Positions 9,665 to 19,505 of a stretch of DNA of 19,932 nucleotides are shown here, piece after piece. A model generated the notes under the pieces. It saw only the letters and a list, made by a program, of their open reading frames with translations, searched no databases and was not told where the DNA came from. Both the position numbers and the translations under genes were made by a program. This DNA comes from Hirudo medicinalis (taxonomy: Eukaryota > Annelida > Clitellata > Hirudinida > Hirudinidae): positions 67,868 through 87,799 of the forward strand of contig MPNW01000177.1 in assembly GCA_011800805.1 (NCBI GenBank), in the 5' to 3' direction. Every line of letters begins with the position of its first letter. Within the stretch, counting starts at the first letter, position 1.

Positions 9665-12168
9665 ATGGAGTCGTTTAAGTGTTTCATTTGCGAGAAGTTT
9701 TTCGGTTTAAATGCTTCACTGCGTAAACATTTCAGGAAAAAGCATCCACAACTGGAGCAGCCTTCGCGCAAGCAGAGGGGAAGAAAAAAGCCTATCCCAA
9801 CAAAAGACTTTAACTGCAGTAAATGCAACAAATCTTTTGCTAGGAAGAAGACCCTTGAACTCCATGAGTTAAGGGTGCACCTACATAGTGACGACATCGT
9901 TTTATTATATTTCCCAAATATTGAAGGTTATCTATTTGGCCGATTTTTGTTAAACACTGGAAATATTAATTACCCTATTGAAGCCATAAATCTACTCAGC
10001 TTTCATGTCATGGAAAAAGGAAGAAGAAAATAAGGCCTTGTGTAGATTTGTTCAGAGAGGAGCTTCAAAGAAAAAATATCGATATTATGTCTGTCACCGG
10101 AGTGGAAGTTTTGTGACGAGATCCAGGAAGGTTAGAAACCTAAAAGTACAAGGATCCTGCAAAATAGGAAAGACTTGTGCATCTTTCATCAATATGAAGA
10201 TCAACTCATCAGGTAATTAATTCATCATAAAAATTGCTACTGAAAAAAGTGTTTTCATTTTTTTATAATTATGTATGTGACATTTGTAATGCATTTTTAT
10301 ATTTCTATGATAACCTTCCATTAATGACACCTTTAAAATTTATTGCTTTAGGTTTCATTACAGTCAGGTATTGTCCAGTTCATACTGGACACACTGCTCA
10401 GCTGGCTCATCTTACTCTGAGGTTGGAAGAGAGGCAAGCATTGGCAAGATATATTGCTGATGGTGTTCCATTTAATGATATACTAGACAACATTCAAAAG
10501 ACCATCTCCAATGAAAATGATTCCTATTTGCACTATGTCTCAAGGAAAGACCTCCAAAACATTGCCAGAGACTTCAGCTTGTCAAGAATAAAACAATTTC
10601 ATAGCAATGACATGGGGAGTGTGGCAGCATGGGTTGAACATGTGAGAAATGCTGCAATAGATAAAAATTTAGTTCGTTTCGTTAAATTCCAAGGCGATGA
10701 AAGCACCGGTGGCCTCAGCAAAGATGATTTCATGCTTGTCCTGATCGGCGAACCTCAAGCAGTTATTCTAAAAAAGTTCTGTGGTCCACATAGAGTGGTT
10801 GCCTTGGATTCCATTCCTGGAACTAACTGTTATCACTTCCAATTAACTACTCTCATGGTATTGGATGAGCATGGGGAAGGTTTTCCGGGTGCATTCTGCT
10901 ACAGCAATAAGGTTGATGAAGCATCAATGACAGTATTTCTAAATATCTGCAGAGATGCCATAGGGAGTGTTGATGGAGCAATTCTAATGACAGGTGACAC
11001 TGAGGTTTATTATAATGCTTGGAGAAATGTTATGGGACCATTGGCTCATCGACTCCTGTGTGAATGGCATGTTGATCAGGCATGGAGGAAAAATATCTCC
11101 AAAATAAAAGGTGAGACTTTCGTCAAAGCTCAAGTCTATAAAACACTTTATGCCTTGTTGGAAATTAGAGACGTAAATGACTTTGAATTCCACCTTGCCA
11201 AGTTCTTGGAAAAGATAAACAGTGATATAAGAACATCAGATTTTGGGGCTTACTTCCAGAGAGAATATGCAAATAGATGTCACTTATGGGCGTACTGCCA
11301 TAGATTAGGTTTTAAAGTGCATCGTAATATGCATCTGATGGCCCTTCATCGAGCCATCAAGCATGTCCATCTCCAGGGGAGGAAAGTTCAGAGGTTGGAC
11401 GAGAGTATTCATGGCCTTTTGAAGCTTATGAGGGCCAAAATGAGGGATCGACTTCTTAAGTTGCACAAGGTAAATTGTACAACAATAACAGAAATTCGAT
11501 GAAAGTTGATTTTTGGCCTACATAGGTTTAATTTCAGTTTACCTTGATTTAACATTTTATCTTGAAGGGAAAATGGACACGAAATCTGCACGGGATAAGA
11601 AGGCGGCACCAAATCAGCAAAATCATGCATGGCTCATGCCATGAAATTAGTAACAATTCTTTTTGTGTGGAAGGATGTGATGGGGAGAGCTATTCTGTGA
11701 CGAAGGCTGATGATTTGCCTCACTGTGAAAACTTGTGTCCACTGATGTGTGTTGAATGCTCAATATGTGTGCATTCATTCACATGCAATTGCTCAGACGG
11801 TGGTTTGCGCAACACTATATGCAAACACATTCACTTTGTTGCCCAGACATTTTGTGATAGAAGAATAACATCATCTTCCCAAATGGAGAATTTGGAATTA
11901 GAAAATGTCGAGTTGGAAGATGTTGTGGCTGCTGAAGATCAAGCAGCATCTGGGGACAAAGAGACACAAGCAATTTTAACATCCTGTGGAAGTCACTCAA
12001 ATGCTGAGAGAAAATGAGAGTGTCTTGAAGCCTTACTCTCACTCTTTGGCAGTAATCGACTTGCTGGAGAGAATTAAAAAGTTCAAATCACATGCTTTTG
12101 CTATACAGAAATGTGTTGGTGATATGAAAGACTTGAGTGGAAAATCTTCAAAAGAGTCATCAAACTAG
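9665..12168 (+). CDS. Mutator-like transposase-derived protein with C2H2, FLYWCH/FAR1-like and SWIM domains
   Basis: Four exons join in phase at GT-AG sites: 9665-9926, 10000-10212, 10352-11469, 11568 to about 11985. Exon 1 encodes two C2H2 fingers (CFICEKFF...H....H; CSKCNKSF...H....H). Exon 2 gives WKKEEENKALCRFV, YYVCHRSGSF and GSCKIGKTCASFI, a FLYWCH/FAR1-like zinc domain. Exon 3 is an open 372-codon MULE core with GTNCYHFQLTTLMVLDE, DTEVYYNAWRNVMGP, LLCEWHVDQAWRKN and KVQRLDESIHGLLK. Exon 4 holds the SWIM finger, CNCSDGGLRNTICKHIH. This order matches a widespread invertebrate family annotated as ZSWIM-like or MULE-transposase-domain proteins. Some residues in the DDE-type motifs differ from what I expect, so activity is uncertain. 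After about 11980 coding shifts frame and continues to 12168. It may be a domesticated gene or a recent element. Confidence 0.85.
11568..12168 (+). pseudogene. Last exon of the MULE-derived gene, with frameshift at about 11980-12015
   Basis: The SWIM-bearing frame runs GKWTRNLHGIRRRHQ through CNCSDGGLRNTICKHIH to a TGA at 12015-12017. A different frame (from 11986) then reads EVTQMLRENESVLK and SLAVIDLLERIKKFKSH to TAG at 12166-12168, which looks like genuine coding sequence. The downstream frame is closed by a TAA at 11977-11979, so the shift must fall between about 11980 and 12015. A one- or two-base indel, real or a sequencing error, would explain it. If real, the protein would lose about 55 C-terminal residues but keep all recognised domains. 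Confidence 0.6.
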
Positions 12169-12348
12169 ATAAAGCTCCAAAGATTTGTTTTCAACTGTTT
12201 GGAACAGTGATGTACGGACTTCTGTTGTGGTTGTAACTGGGACTATTTAAATATATTTAGCATTTATCTACAATTCGTTTAGAGTCATTTAAGTCGTTCT
12301 GTTATTTTTTTTTTTTTTTTAATTTCTTGCAGTCATGTCGAGACATCG

Positions 12349-12354
12349 AATAAA
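12349..12354 (+). promoter_or_regulatory. AATAAA polyadenylation signal for the MULE-derived gene
   Basis: A canonical AATAAA lies about 180 bases after the downstream TAG at 12166-12168 on the same strand. This fits a short 3' UTR. Assignment is by position only. Confidence 0.5.
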
Positions 12355-12395
12355 TTTTCCGAATCTTGTTTCATGGATTGCTTAGTGTCTGGTAG

Positions 12396-12890
12396 TGTTG
12401 GGCAACCTTTTGTGGTTTGTGACACTTAAACTAAATTTGTTTTTTGTGAAAGCACATGCACACACCTAGCTCCAGGAGCAGGAGGCTAAACTTCGTCCTG
12501 AAGTCCTGCAGGACGAGGTTGCTCTGCACCCAGTGTCTGACCGCGAAGACTTTTGTGTGAGGAGCTACCGACATTCCTTCGGAGTGTCTATTTAAGGGAC
12601 CAGGAGAACCTACTCAATCTCTTACTCTTGCTCTGGCTCTTGCATACTCTCTCCTTACATTCTCGTCTCTTGTTAAGTCGTTACGCTGCTACATAGTAGC
12701 CGTGAACGTGTTGTCATGTCGCATGTGGTGAAAACTATATAGCGAACTCTCCGTCTAGTCATTTGCCACAGCCGCAACTGTACATACTTTTCATCAGAAG
12801 TCGTTATGTGATGTGAGGAGCTGGCGTGACTAAGCGAGGTACTGCAAGAGTATGTCGAATGTTAATCTGTACATATGGTGTCAAAGTCGA
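12396..12890 (+). mobile_element. Probable Gypsy-type LTR with primer-binding site
   Basis: The block starts with TG (12396 TGTTGG or 12418 TGTGAC) and ends TGTACA at 12873. TGGTGTCAAAGTCG at 12876-12889 follows, resembling the tRNA primer-binding site next to the 5' LTR of many Gypsy elements. A TATA-like TATTTAAG at 12589-12596 and a pyrimidine-rich CTC/TCT stretch downstream fit a U3/R boundary. No gag or pol follows and no second LTR is visible. If correct, this is a truncated remnant rather than a solo LTR, since internal sequence is attached. Confidence 0.4.
12503..12514. repeat. Perfect 12-bp palindrome GTCCTGCAGGAC
   Basis: This palindrome is nested with a wider stem: TCGTCCTG at 12493-12500 pairs with CAGGACGA at 12509-12516 across an 8-base loop. 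It lies in the U3 part of the probable LTR. Confidence 0.7.
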
Positions 12891-13157
12891 AATTGAGACC
12901 TCCATTGTACGACGTTAAACTTTCCCATCTCCAAATGATGCTTTGACAAATATGCAGACGTTCTGATGGCACCCCATTCTCGTATTTACCTATAATCTCT
13001 TATGAAGCCGACTCGAGCGCATTCTGTTTAATATGTTAAACTTACATCTTAAATTTTAGTATCACCAGTTCGCACCCCAGCTTGCTACGCCACTGACTTT
13101 TCAATATCTATTCGGCCTAAGGGAGTTTGATATTCATAATCTATTTATAGACGGGGT

Positions 13158-13185
13158 TTCTGACACGTTCGTTTTATTAACAGAT
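13158..13185 (+). repeat. 28-bp direct repeat, flank copy
   Basis: TTCTGACACGTTCGTTTT and the following bases to ACAGAT match 13495-13522 at 27 of 28 positions. The other copy is coding sequence in the AHI1 last exon. Flanks beyond the 28 bases do not match. Confidence 0.85.
13173..13178 (-). promoter_or_regulatory. AHI1: AATAAA polyadenylation signal for AHI1
   Basis: On the minus strand AATAAA lies about 210 bases downstream of the AHI1 stop at 13387-13389. It falls inside the 28-bp repeat copy; the exon copy has G instead of A at the deciding position (+ strand TTTGTT versus TTTATT). Confidence 0.5.
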
Positions 13186-13386
13186 AAGCGTCGCTCAATA
13201 AAACAAATAAATAAATCGCTAAACAAGCCCGTAAAATTTGTGAAAATGTATGGCTAACTATTAAAGTGTGATATACCCGCTTTAGAATGACTTTCTTAGT
13301 CTGAAAACTGAAAAAATCTGACATGTGCTTTTCTTAGAGTCCTTTATGAATAGCTTCCCTAGCAGCCTTTACATTAATCCATAAAA

Positions 13387-14079
13387 TCAGTCTGCAGTGC
13401 TAGGTAGTTTTCTCTGATATGAAAGTGATGTTCTCCTGGCTGTGTTTATAAGGCTTGGAAGAGGTGGCTTTGTACGTACATTGTCTACAGTTGCTTCTGA
13501 CACGTTCGTTTTGTTAACAGATTTATCAATGGCAATGGAGGTATCGATGCCATTAGAGTGAGCATTTCCAACATTGTTTACATTTTGTTGCTTCTCTTCT
13601 AAAATTGGATTTAAATTTTGTAAATTGTTTGATCCCCTTTTGGCTGTTGAGAGAGAAGAAATAAGAGGAGGACTATCTTGGTTTGTAAGATTCATTGATC
13701 CAATGCTAATTGGCCTTGAATCACTATCTTTTCCTAAGTTGAAACTCACTCTGTTCCGAATAAAACTGTCAGTTGCACTATTTCTTCTGGAATTTGGATG
13801 CGGATGTTTTTGTCGCAGGAGACTTCCATATTTGTTTTCCTCTTTCTTGCTTTCATCAGATGGATTGGTCTGCAGCTCCATTTTTGATTGGTCACTACTT
13901 ATTGATGATTTTGACTTTGGTCTGACCATATTGGCTGGAAAAAATCCCTGTTTCATTGTGGCTGGCATGTGACCCATCCACCAAAAGTTGTTGTCCTTGT
14001 GAAGCACAAGGATTGTGTCACCCTTTGTAAAGGTCAATTCATCTGACCTCTGAGCGGAGTAGTTCTCAGTAGCAATGAC
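13387..14079 (-). CDS. AHI1: AHI1 last exon: SH3 domain and Ser/Asn-rich tail
   Basis: The exon opens VIATENYSAQRSDELTFTKG and continues NNFWWMGHM and QGFFPANMV, an SH3 domain with the acidic RT-loop residues, the WW pair and the FPAN motif of the ligand pocket. The usual ALYDY start is changed to ATENY, which may alter ligand preference. About 175 residues follow that are rich in Ser, Asn, Lys and Thr, with PLPSLINTARRTS near the end and a TAG at 13387-13389. SH3 near the C-terminus is the known jouberin arrangement. Confidence 0.95.
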   Translation of the reverse strand, partial: VIATENYSAQRSDELTFTKGDTILVLHKDNNFWWMGHMPATMKQGFFPANMVRPKSKSSISSDQSKMELQTNPSDESKKEENKYGSLLRQKHPHPNSRRNSATDSFIRNRVSFNLGKDSDSRPISIGSMNLTNQDSPPLISSLSTAKRGSNNLQNLNPILEEKQQNVNNVGNAHSNGIDTSIAIDKSVNKTNVSEATVDNVRTKPPLPSLINTARRTSLSYQRKLPSTAD

Positions 14080-17000
14080 CTTTCAAAGTAAATATGTAAA
14101 TTGAATTAAACAATTTCATAATTATTAATAATCATATAACTTGAATTAAAGTGATCTTTCAGGAGTGTAATGAACAATTTAAATAGCAATATTATAGCAA
14201 TATATCACAGAAAATTACAATTTCTTTCATTGAAGCAGATGCAGAAGGTTTGAAAACGACTTTGACCTCTTGTTCATCCTGAAATCCAAAATAGTTAATA
14301 ATGGAAATGAATTATGTTTAATAATAATTCCGAAAAAATTATTACTATAACATAATATAAAAGTATTATAATCAAGAAATAGTAGTTCTGAAGAATGATG
14401 ACAACTCAGATGACAGTGAAAAGCTGCTTCACCTGAGCAGCAATTGTTAAAATGGGTTGAGTAGAAGCCTGGCAGTCACAGCATCAAATGCTGAAATACG
14501 ACCTGCAATAATTTGTATTAATAAATTTCAAATGAAGTAATTAACAACTAATCACTTAACAATTACTTGGAGACATGTGATAAAACTGATTGGCCAGATT
14601 CGATCCATAGAAGTTGGAGAGGCTAGTTGCATTTACTGACTGTCAGGAATTAAAGAAAATAAATCAACAAAAATCCATTTTCGGTATCGCTCTCCTCAAA
14701 TAAATAAAACTGTAAATTTAAAGTGATTGATGATGCTATTAATAATAGCATCGAATATAATTAATAATAATAATGCTATTAAGTGTAAATAATAATATTG
14801 ATTAATGTAATCAATAACATTATTAAAATGCCTCACATGCTTTGAAGTTACTTCGACTAGTTTACTTCTTATGGCTTGAAGTCTCATTGAATGGGCAAAA
14901 TCAAAGTTGTCTGCTGAAGATTTTGCCATTGATATTCTGCAAATGATTTTAAAATCAACTCTCATTAAATGATGATATTCTATGATAGAGTAAATAAAAT
15001 GAGGATGGAAAATGATTAAGAATGCTATTTAAAATACTAGTCCAAATGCTAAAAAAAGTAAAAACAGACAGTTATTCAACCTTAGTTAATAACAATGGTA
15101 CTTGCCATCATTTGTTGTTTAAATGACGATAGCAATGTCTTATTAAGATACATTCATCAGAAAATGTTTACAGAAATAATAACAAGTCAGTCTTGGTTTC
15201 AGACGACAACATAGCATTGAAATCTTCCGGTTCTTTCCAACCCTCACGAGGTAAGTTCTGATTGGCTGAAACCCAAACAATGCAATTTATCTATAATAAC
15301 TCCCTAATTTATCCCGATAACAATTAACTCCCATTAAAAGAGTTGTCATTGTATAACCTGGCTCTGATGGGTCATACTTGTAAATTTTGATTGGCTGGTT
15401 GTATCCATGACAACAAAAGGCAATGTAATCGTCAAGAGGGTGAGAATCCAAGCCACATATGGTTGCATTGAAGTTAAGGTCGTTATAAATAGCCAGTTGG
15501 TTGCCTTGGAAACCATTCAATAAAATAACATAAATATAAGAAAATGAGCAGATAACGTTGATTATCAATATTTCAATGTTCGATCAAAGTTCTACAATTT
15601 GTCTTTCAGACACTTAGTGATCGATTGTGCACTTAATTAATGCAAATTATTTTCAAAAATTATTTTCATTAGAAAACACCTCAAAGCACCTGATTCGGTC
15701 GACCACACATAAACTCTGCCGTCTTCACTTCCCGAGAAGACCAGTGACCCGTCGGGACTGAAGCAACTCCTGAGTTTCGAATTTATGTTCACCACACCAA
15801 GGAGTTTGTGAACAGAAGTTTCCCTGGGAGATGAATATATCAAGAAAGTAGTTAATCAAGTGATTATTTAAACAAAACATTTACAAAATGCAAATTATTT
15901 AAATCAGCAATTATTCTGAAAAGTAAGACCTACACCCTGAGATCAAGAATCTGCAGTTTATTGTTTCTGGATTGGACGAGAAGTCTGTGGCCAAGAGGAT
16001 GAACGTCCAATGAGGTGATTGGGGCACCCTGCAATAACATTCGATAACAGTGACATGATGATGCATAGAAATACTAAAAAGCTAAATTTTTTAGTAAAAA
16101 TGTTACCAAAAAAACTAAATCTTTTCAATTAAGAAAAAAAATGGGAGCTAAGCAATAAAAAGAATGAAATACTTTTGTTCCATCAATCTTGATCTCTTTC
16201 TTCAATGATGCTGGAGCTAACAAGTAGAGGGAAACCGTCGTTATAAAATAAACCTTTAACTCATAAATAATAATTTGAAGGACTGCCACAATCATCATCG
16301 TCATCGTAACCGTCACTAATAATTCACCAGAATCCATCACAGCCAAGTTTCAGTTATAAAATAAATTTCTTATGTGGACTTATGTACATGACAAATGAAA
16401 AGTTTTTTTGAAGTTTTGTTTATATTTGTTTAAATATTCATATTTATATGTAAATGTTAAAAGTCTTAAAGAATTGAATTAAAAACCTGTTTTGTTGTTC
16501 GAGTGATCCAGAGTCCACATCATGACGGAACCGGTTGCATCTCCCGAATAAAATATCTTTCCGCTCGGATGGAAGCAAACGGCGTTTACGTAACCCATGT
16601 GCACGTTCAGCTCTTGCAGCAACTGCAAAAGTAAATAAATCAGTCATCAATGATGTCCAATTGAAAGGTCATTTACAAATACTTTACTCAGTAGGATTTA
16701 CAACATGTTTTATAAAAATCTAACTTATTCTTTAAGGAGATGGATTTAATATTAACTTTTATGTTGAAATTATAATTAAGCTGTGATATTGATTAAATTA
16801 GTTATATTCAAGTTTTCCACAACTCTTTGTTTGAACTCGTTGTTCTCTCTTTTTCTACATTCATGCAATCAGTAGGAATGTAATAAATAATACTTATTAA
16901 TAACAAGGTACAAATCAGACCAAATATCCCTCTTTCTGGTTCCTCAAACAATCAGTTTCCTAAAGTTGCACCTTATGACTTCCTCAGGGCAAATTACTAC

Positions 17001-19474
17001 AACCTAAATCAGTACCTGCACACAATCAACTGGAATGTTTTNNNNNNNNNNNNNNNNNNNNNNNNNNNNNNNNNNNNNNNNNNNNNNNNNNNNNNNNNNN
17101 NNNNNNNNNNNNNNNNNNNNNNNNNNNNNNNNNNNNNNNNNNNNNNNNNNNNNNNNNNNNNNNNNNNNNNNNNNNNNNNNNNNNNNNNNNNNNNNNNNNN
17201 NNNNNNNNNNNNNNNNNNNNNNNNNNNNNNNNNNNNNNNNNNNNNNNNNNNNNNNNNNNNNNNNNNNNNNNNNNNNNNNNNNNNNNNNNNNNNNNNNNNN
17301 NNNNNNNNNNNNNNNNNNNNNNNNNNNNNNNNNNNNNNNNNNNNNNNNNNNNNNNNNNNNNNNNNNNNNNNNNNNNNNNNNNNNNNNNNNNNNNNNNNNN
17401 NNNNNNNNNNNNNNNNNNNNNNNNNNNNNNNNAAAGAGAAGAACTAATCATGAGTACTTTATCAACGGACAGACCCTCCAACAAGTGGATAGGGTTAGGG
17501 ATCTCGGGATTATGATGGACCCAAGCTTAAAGTTTGCTTCCCACATTGATACAATCACTACTCATTATTAAAGCTGCAGCAGCTTCATGGACTATCAGGG
17601 CTTCTTTCTCCTCAAGGGATCAGGATGTCTTAAAGCTTGCCTTTTGCACATACATCAGACCAATCCTTGAATATTGTTCACCAGTATGGAACCCTCATCA
17701 CAAATATCTAATTGACAGAGTTGAAAAAATACAAAAAAGATTCACCAAATCAATTCCATCAGTTGCTAAATACCCATACATGGAAAGACTAAGGCATCTT
17801 AAACTTATGACCCTGGAGAGGGTCTACTGGCTGACTTAACATTTTGTTTCAAATTATTAAATGCCTTTGCGGACTCCCCCCTGAGGCATCTGTTACTTGT
17901 CCAGGATTACCCAGGCACGAGAGGGCACAGTTTTAAACTTCATGCAGTAAATTTTCAACAGACGTTGCCAAATATTCTTTCTGCAATAGGATCGTTAAAC
18001 CATGGAATGCACTGCCCAATGAGGTCGTGAACTCAAATACAATTTCTCGTTTTAATGCGCTAATGCGCGACTTTGACTTTAATAATTCCTTAACATATAC
18101 CTGACTATCCTGACATTCGGACCTTGTGTTGTTCTTACAGACTTGTGTTAGTGGTCTCAAGGACCCTTCAGTTTGATGTTTAATAAATAAATAAATACCA
18201 GAGGATGTCGGGAATAACATTGCACACTTCAACATTTCACATCAGATAACATACGTTTCTCATTCACCTTTGATGAATTGGATTCAGAAGTCTCGCTCTG
18301 ATTGGTTGAGACCGTTATCGACCAAATACGAATCAGCCTATCGTAGCCACCAGTGACGAGAATTTGGTGTTCGTTCGGTTCAATTTGTGCAGCGTAAAGG
18401 AACGATGGATGGAATGCCGATGTTTTTGTGACATGAGTCTCAAGGCACCACACTCTGCAGTTAAATGTTGCTATTAATATTCATAATTTAATAAACTTAA
18501 TATAACTTTAAACATAAAGGAAATAATAAATGAGTAATAAATGTCGAAAGTAATTTAAAACATACTAATCTTAATAAATGATTATATAACAATAATAAAT
18601 TTTAAATAAACACGAAGATCATCGCTTGCCTGACACTTCCATCTGCTGAAGTGCTAATGACATGCTTGCTGTCTTTGGTCCAACAAATGTCATAAATGAT
18701 CCCAAGGTGACCTTTCAAGGTCATGAGACATAGGAAGGATGGAACCTGACCAATTGGATTTATGGTGAAAGTGCAAAAACAATGACATCAAGTTACGACA
18801 TTGGAACAAAAGAAACATGTTGAAACACATCATAAAACAAAACAAAACAAATCAAAACACCTCGTAAATGATCAGAGGAAATCCATCAATGTCCTGACAT
18901 CCACAAGCTAAAAACCTTGATTTAAAACATTTGCAAGATTTTATTATAAAACGTTAAAAGCCTATTATTAAAATCTTTAAATCATCAAAAAACGTCACAA
19001 AAGAATGGAATAACTAATCATTTCCATGTCACCTTCCATCTCTCGAGAACTTGACATAAGAACAGCCTTTCAGTGGTGAGGGGAGAATTTTATGGGGAGT
19101 CCTTGGAATCTGGCACGACTGACCTGGCAGCCGTGACCAACTTGTCAGATAATCTGTTAACAATAATGCTGCTGCTGATGATCATCATGTGATTGAAAGT
19201 ATGGTGACATCAATAAGAACAACTGAATTAAATGAATTGTTCGAGAACATTTTAAAATTATGCTGTTATGAGTGCCATCTTAAACAAATTAATAATAATA
19301 TAATAATAATAATAATAATGATGATGATGATGATGATGATGATGATAATGATAGTAAAGATAATAATAATGATAATAATAATGATAATGATAATGATAAC
19401 GACAGCAACAACAATAACAACAACAATAATAATGATGATGGTGATAACGATAACGATAATGATAACAACAGCAG

Positions 19475-19505
<31 letters not shown>

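Larger units (their letters stand above)
12891..13386. other. Gene-free region between the LTR remnant and the AHI1 3' end
   Basis: The left part may be leftover LTR-element leader. The right part should be the AHI1 3' UTR and flank. It contains one copy of a 28-bp direct repeat (13158-13185) shared with the AHI1 last exon. No exon is visible. Confidence 0.5.
16900..18197 (+). mobile_element. Second non-LTR retroelement, inside an AHI1 intron, interrupted by N gap
   Basis: The element is antisense to AHI1 within intron 16623-18267. Left of the gap, 16900-17041 reads NKVQIRPNIPLSG then YDFLRANYYNLNQYLHTINW, resembling the segment between the endonuclease and reverse transcriptase of LINE ORF2. 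Right of the gap, 17433-18100 reads VRDLGIMMDPSLKFASHID, TYIRPILEYCSPVWNPHHK, IDRVEKIQKRFTKSI and later RIVKPWNALPNEVV, the classic C-terminal portion. At least two frame breaks (near 17565 and 17835) show decay. It ends in a (TAAA/AAAT)n tail at about 18179-18197. The motif set differs from the element at 7655-9260, so it is a separate family. Confidence 0.85.

Noticed and set aside
9665..12168. Terminal inverted repeats or target duplication for a complete Mutator element
   Set aside because: I compared 9261-9664 with 12169-12400 by eye on both strands and found no convincing pair.
13574..13972. 132-codon plus-strand frame
   Set aside because: It is the shadow of the AHI1 last exon. The minus strand encodes a clear SH3 domain and tail in the same interval.
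14469..14479. An 11-base GTGACTGCCAG that would act as a tiny intron fixing the AHI1 frame
   Set aside because: It has GT and AG ends and would restore frame, but 11 bases is far below any known animal spliceosomal intron length. A frameshift or exon skipping is more likely.
17026..17571. Frames of 152 and 178 codons across the N run
   Set aside because: Almost all residues are unknown; only the part after 17433 is real sequence and it belongs to the retroelement.
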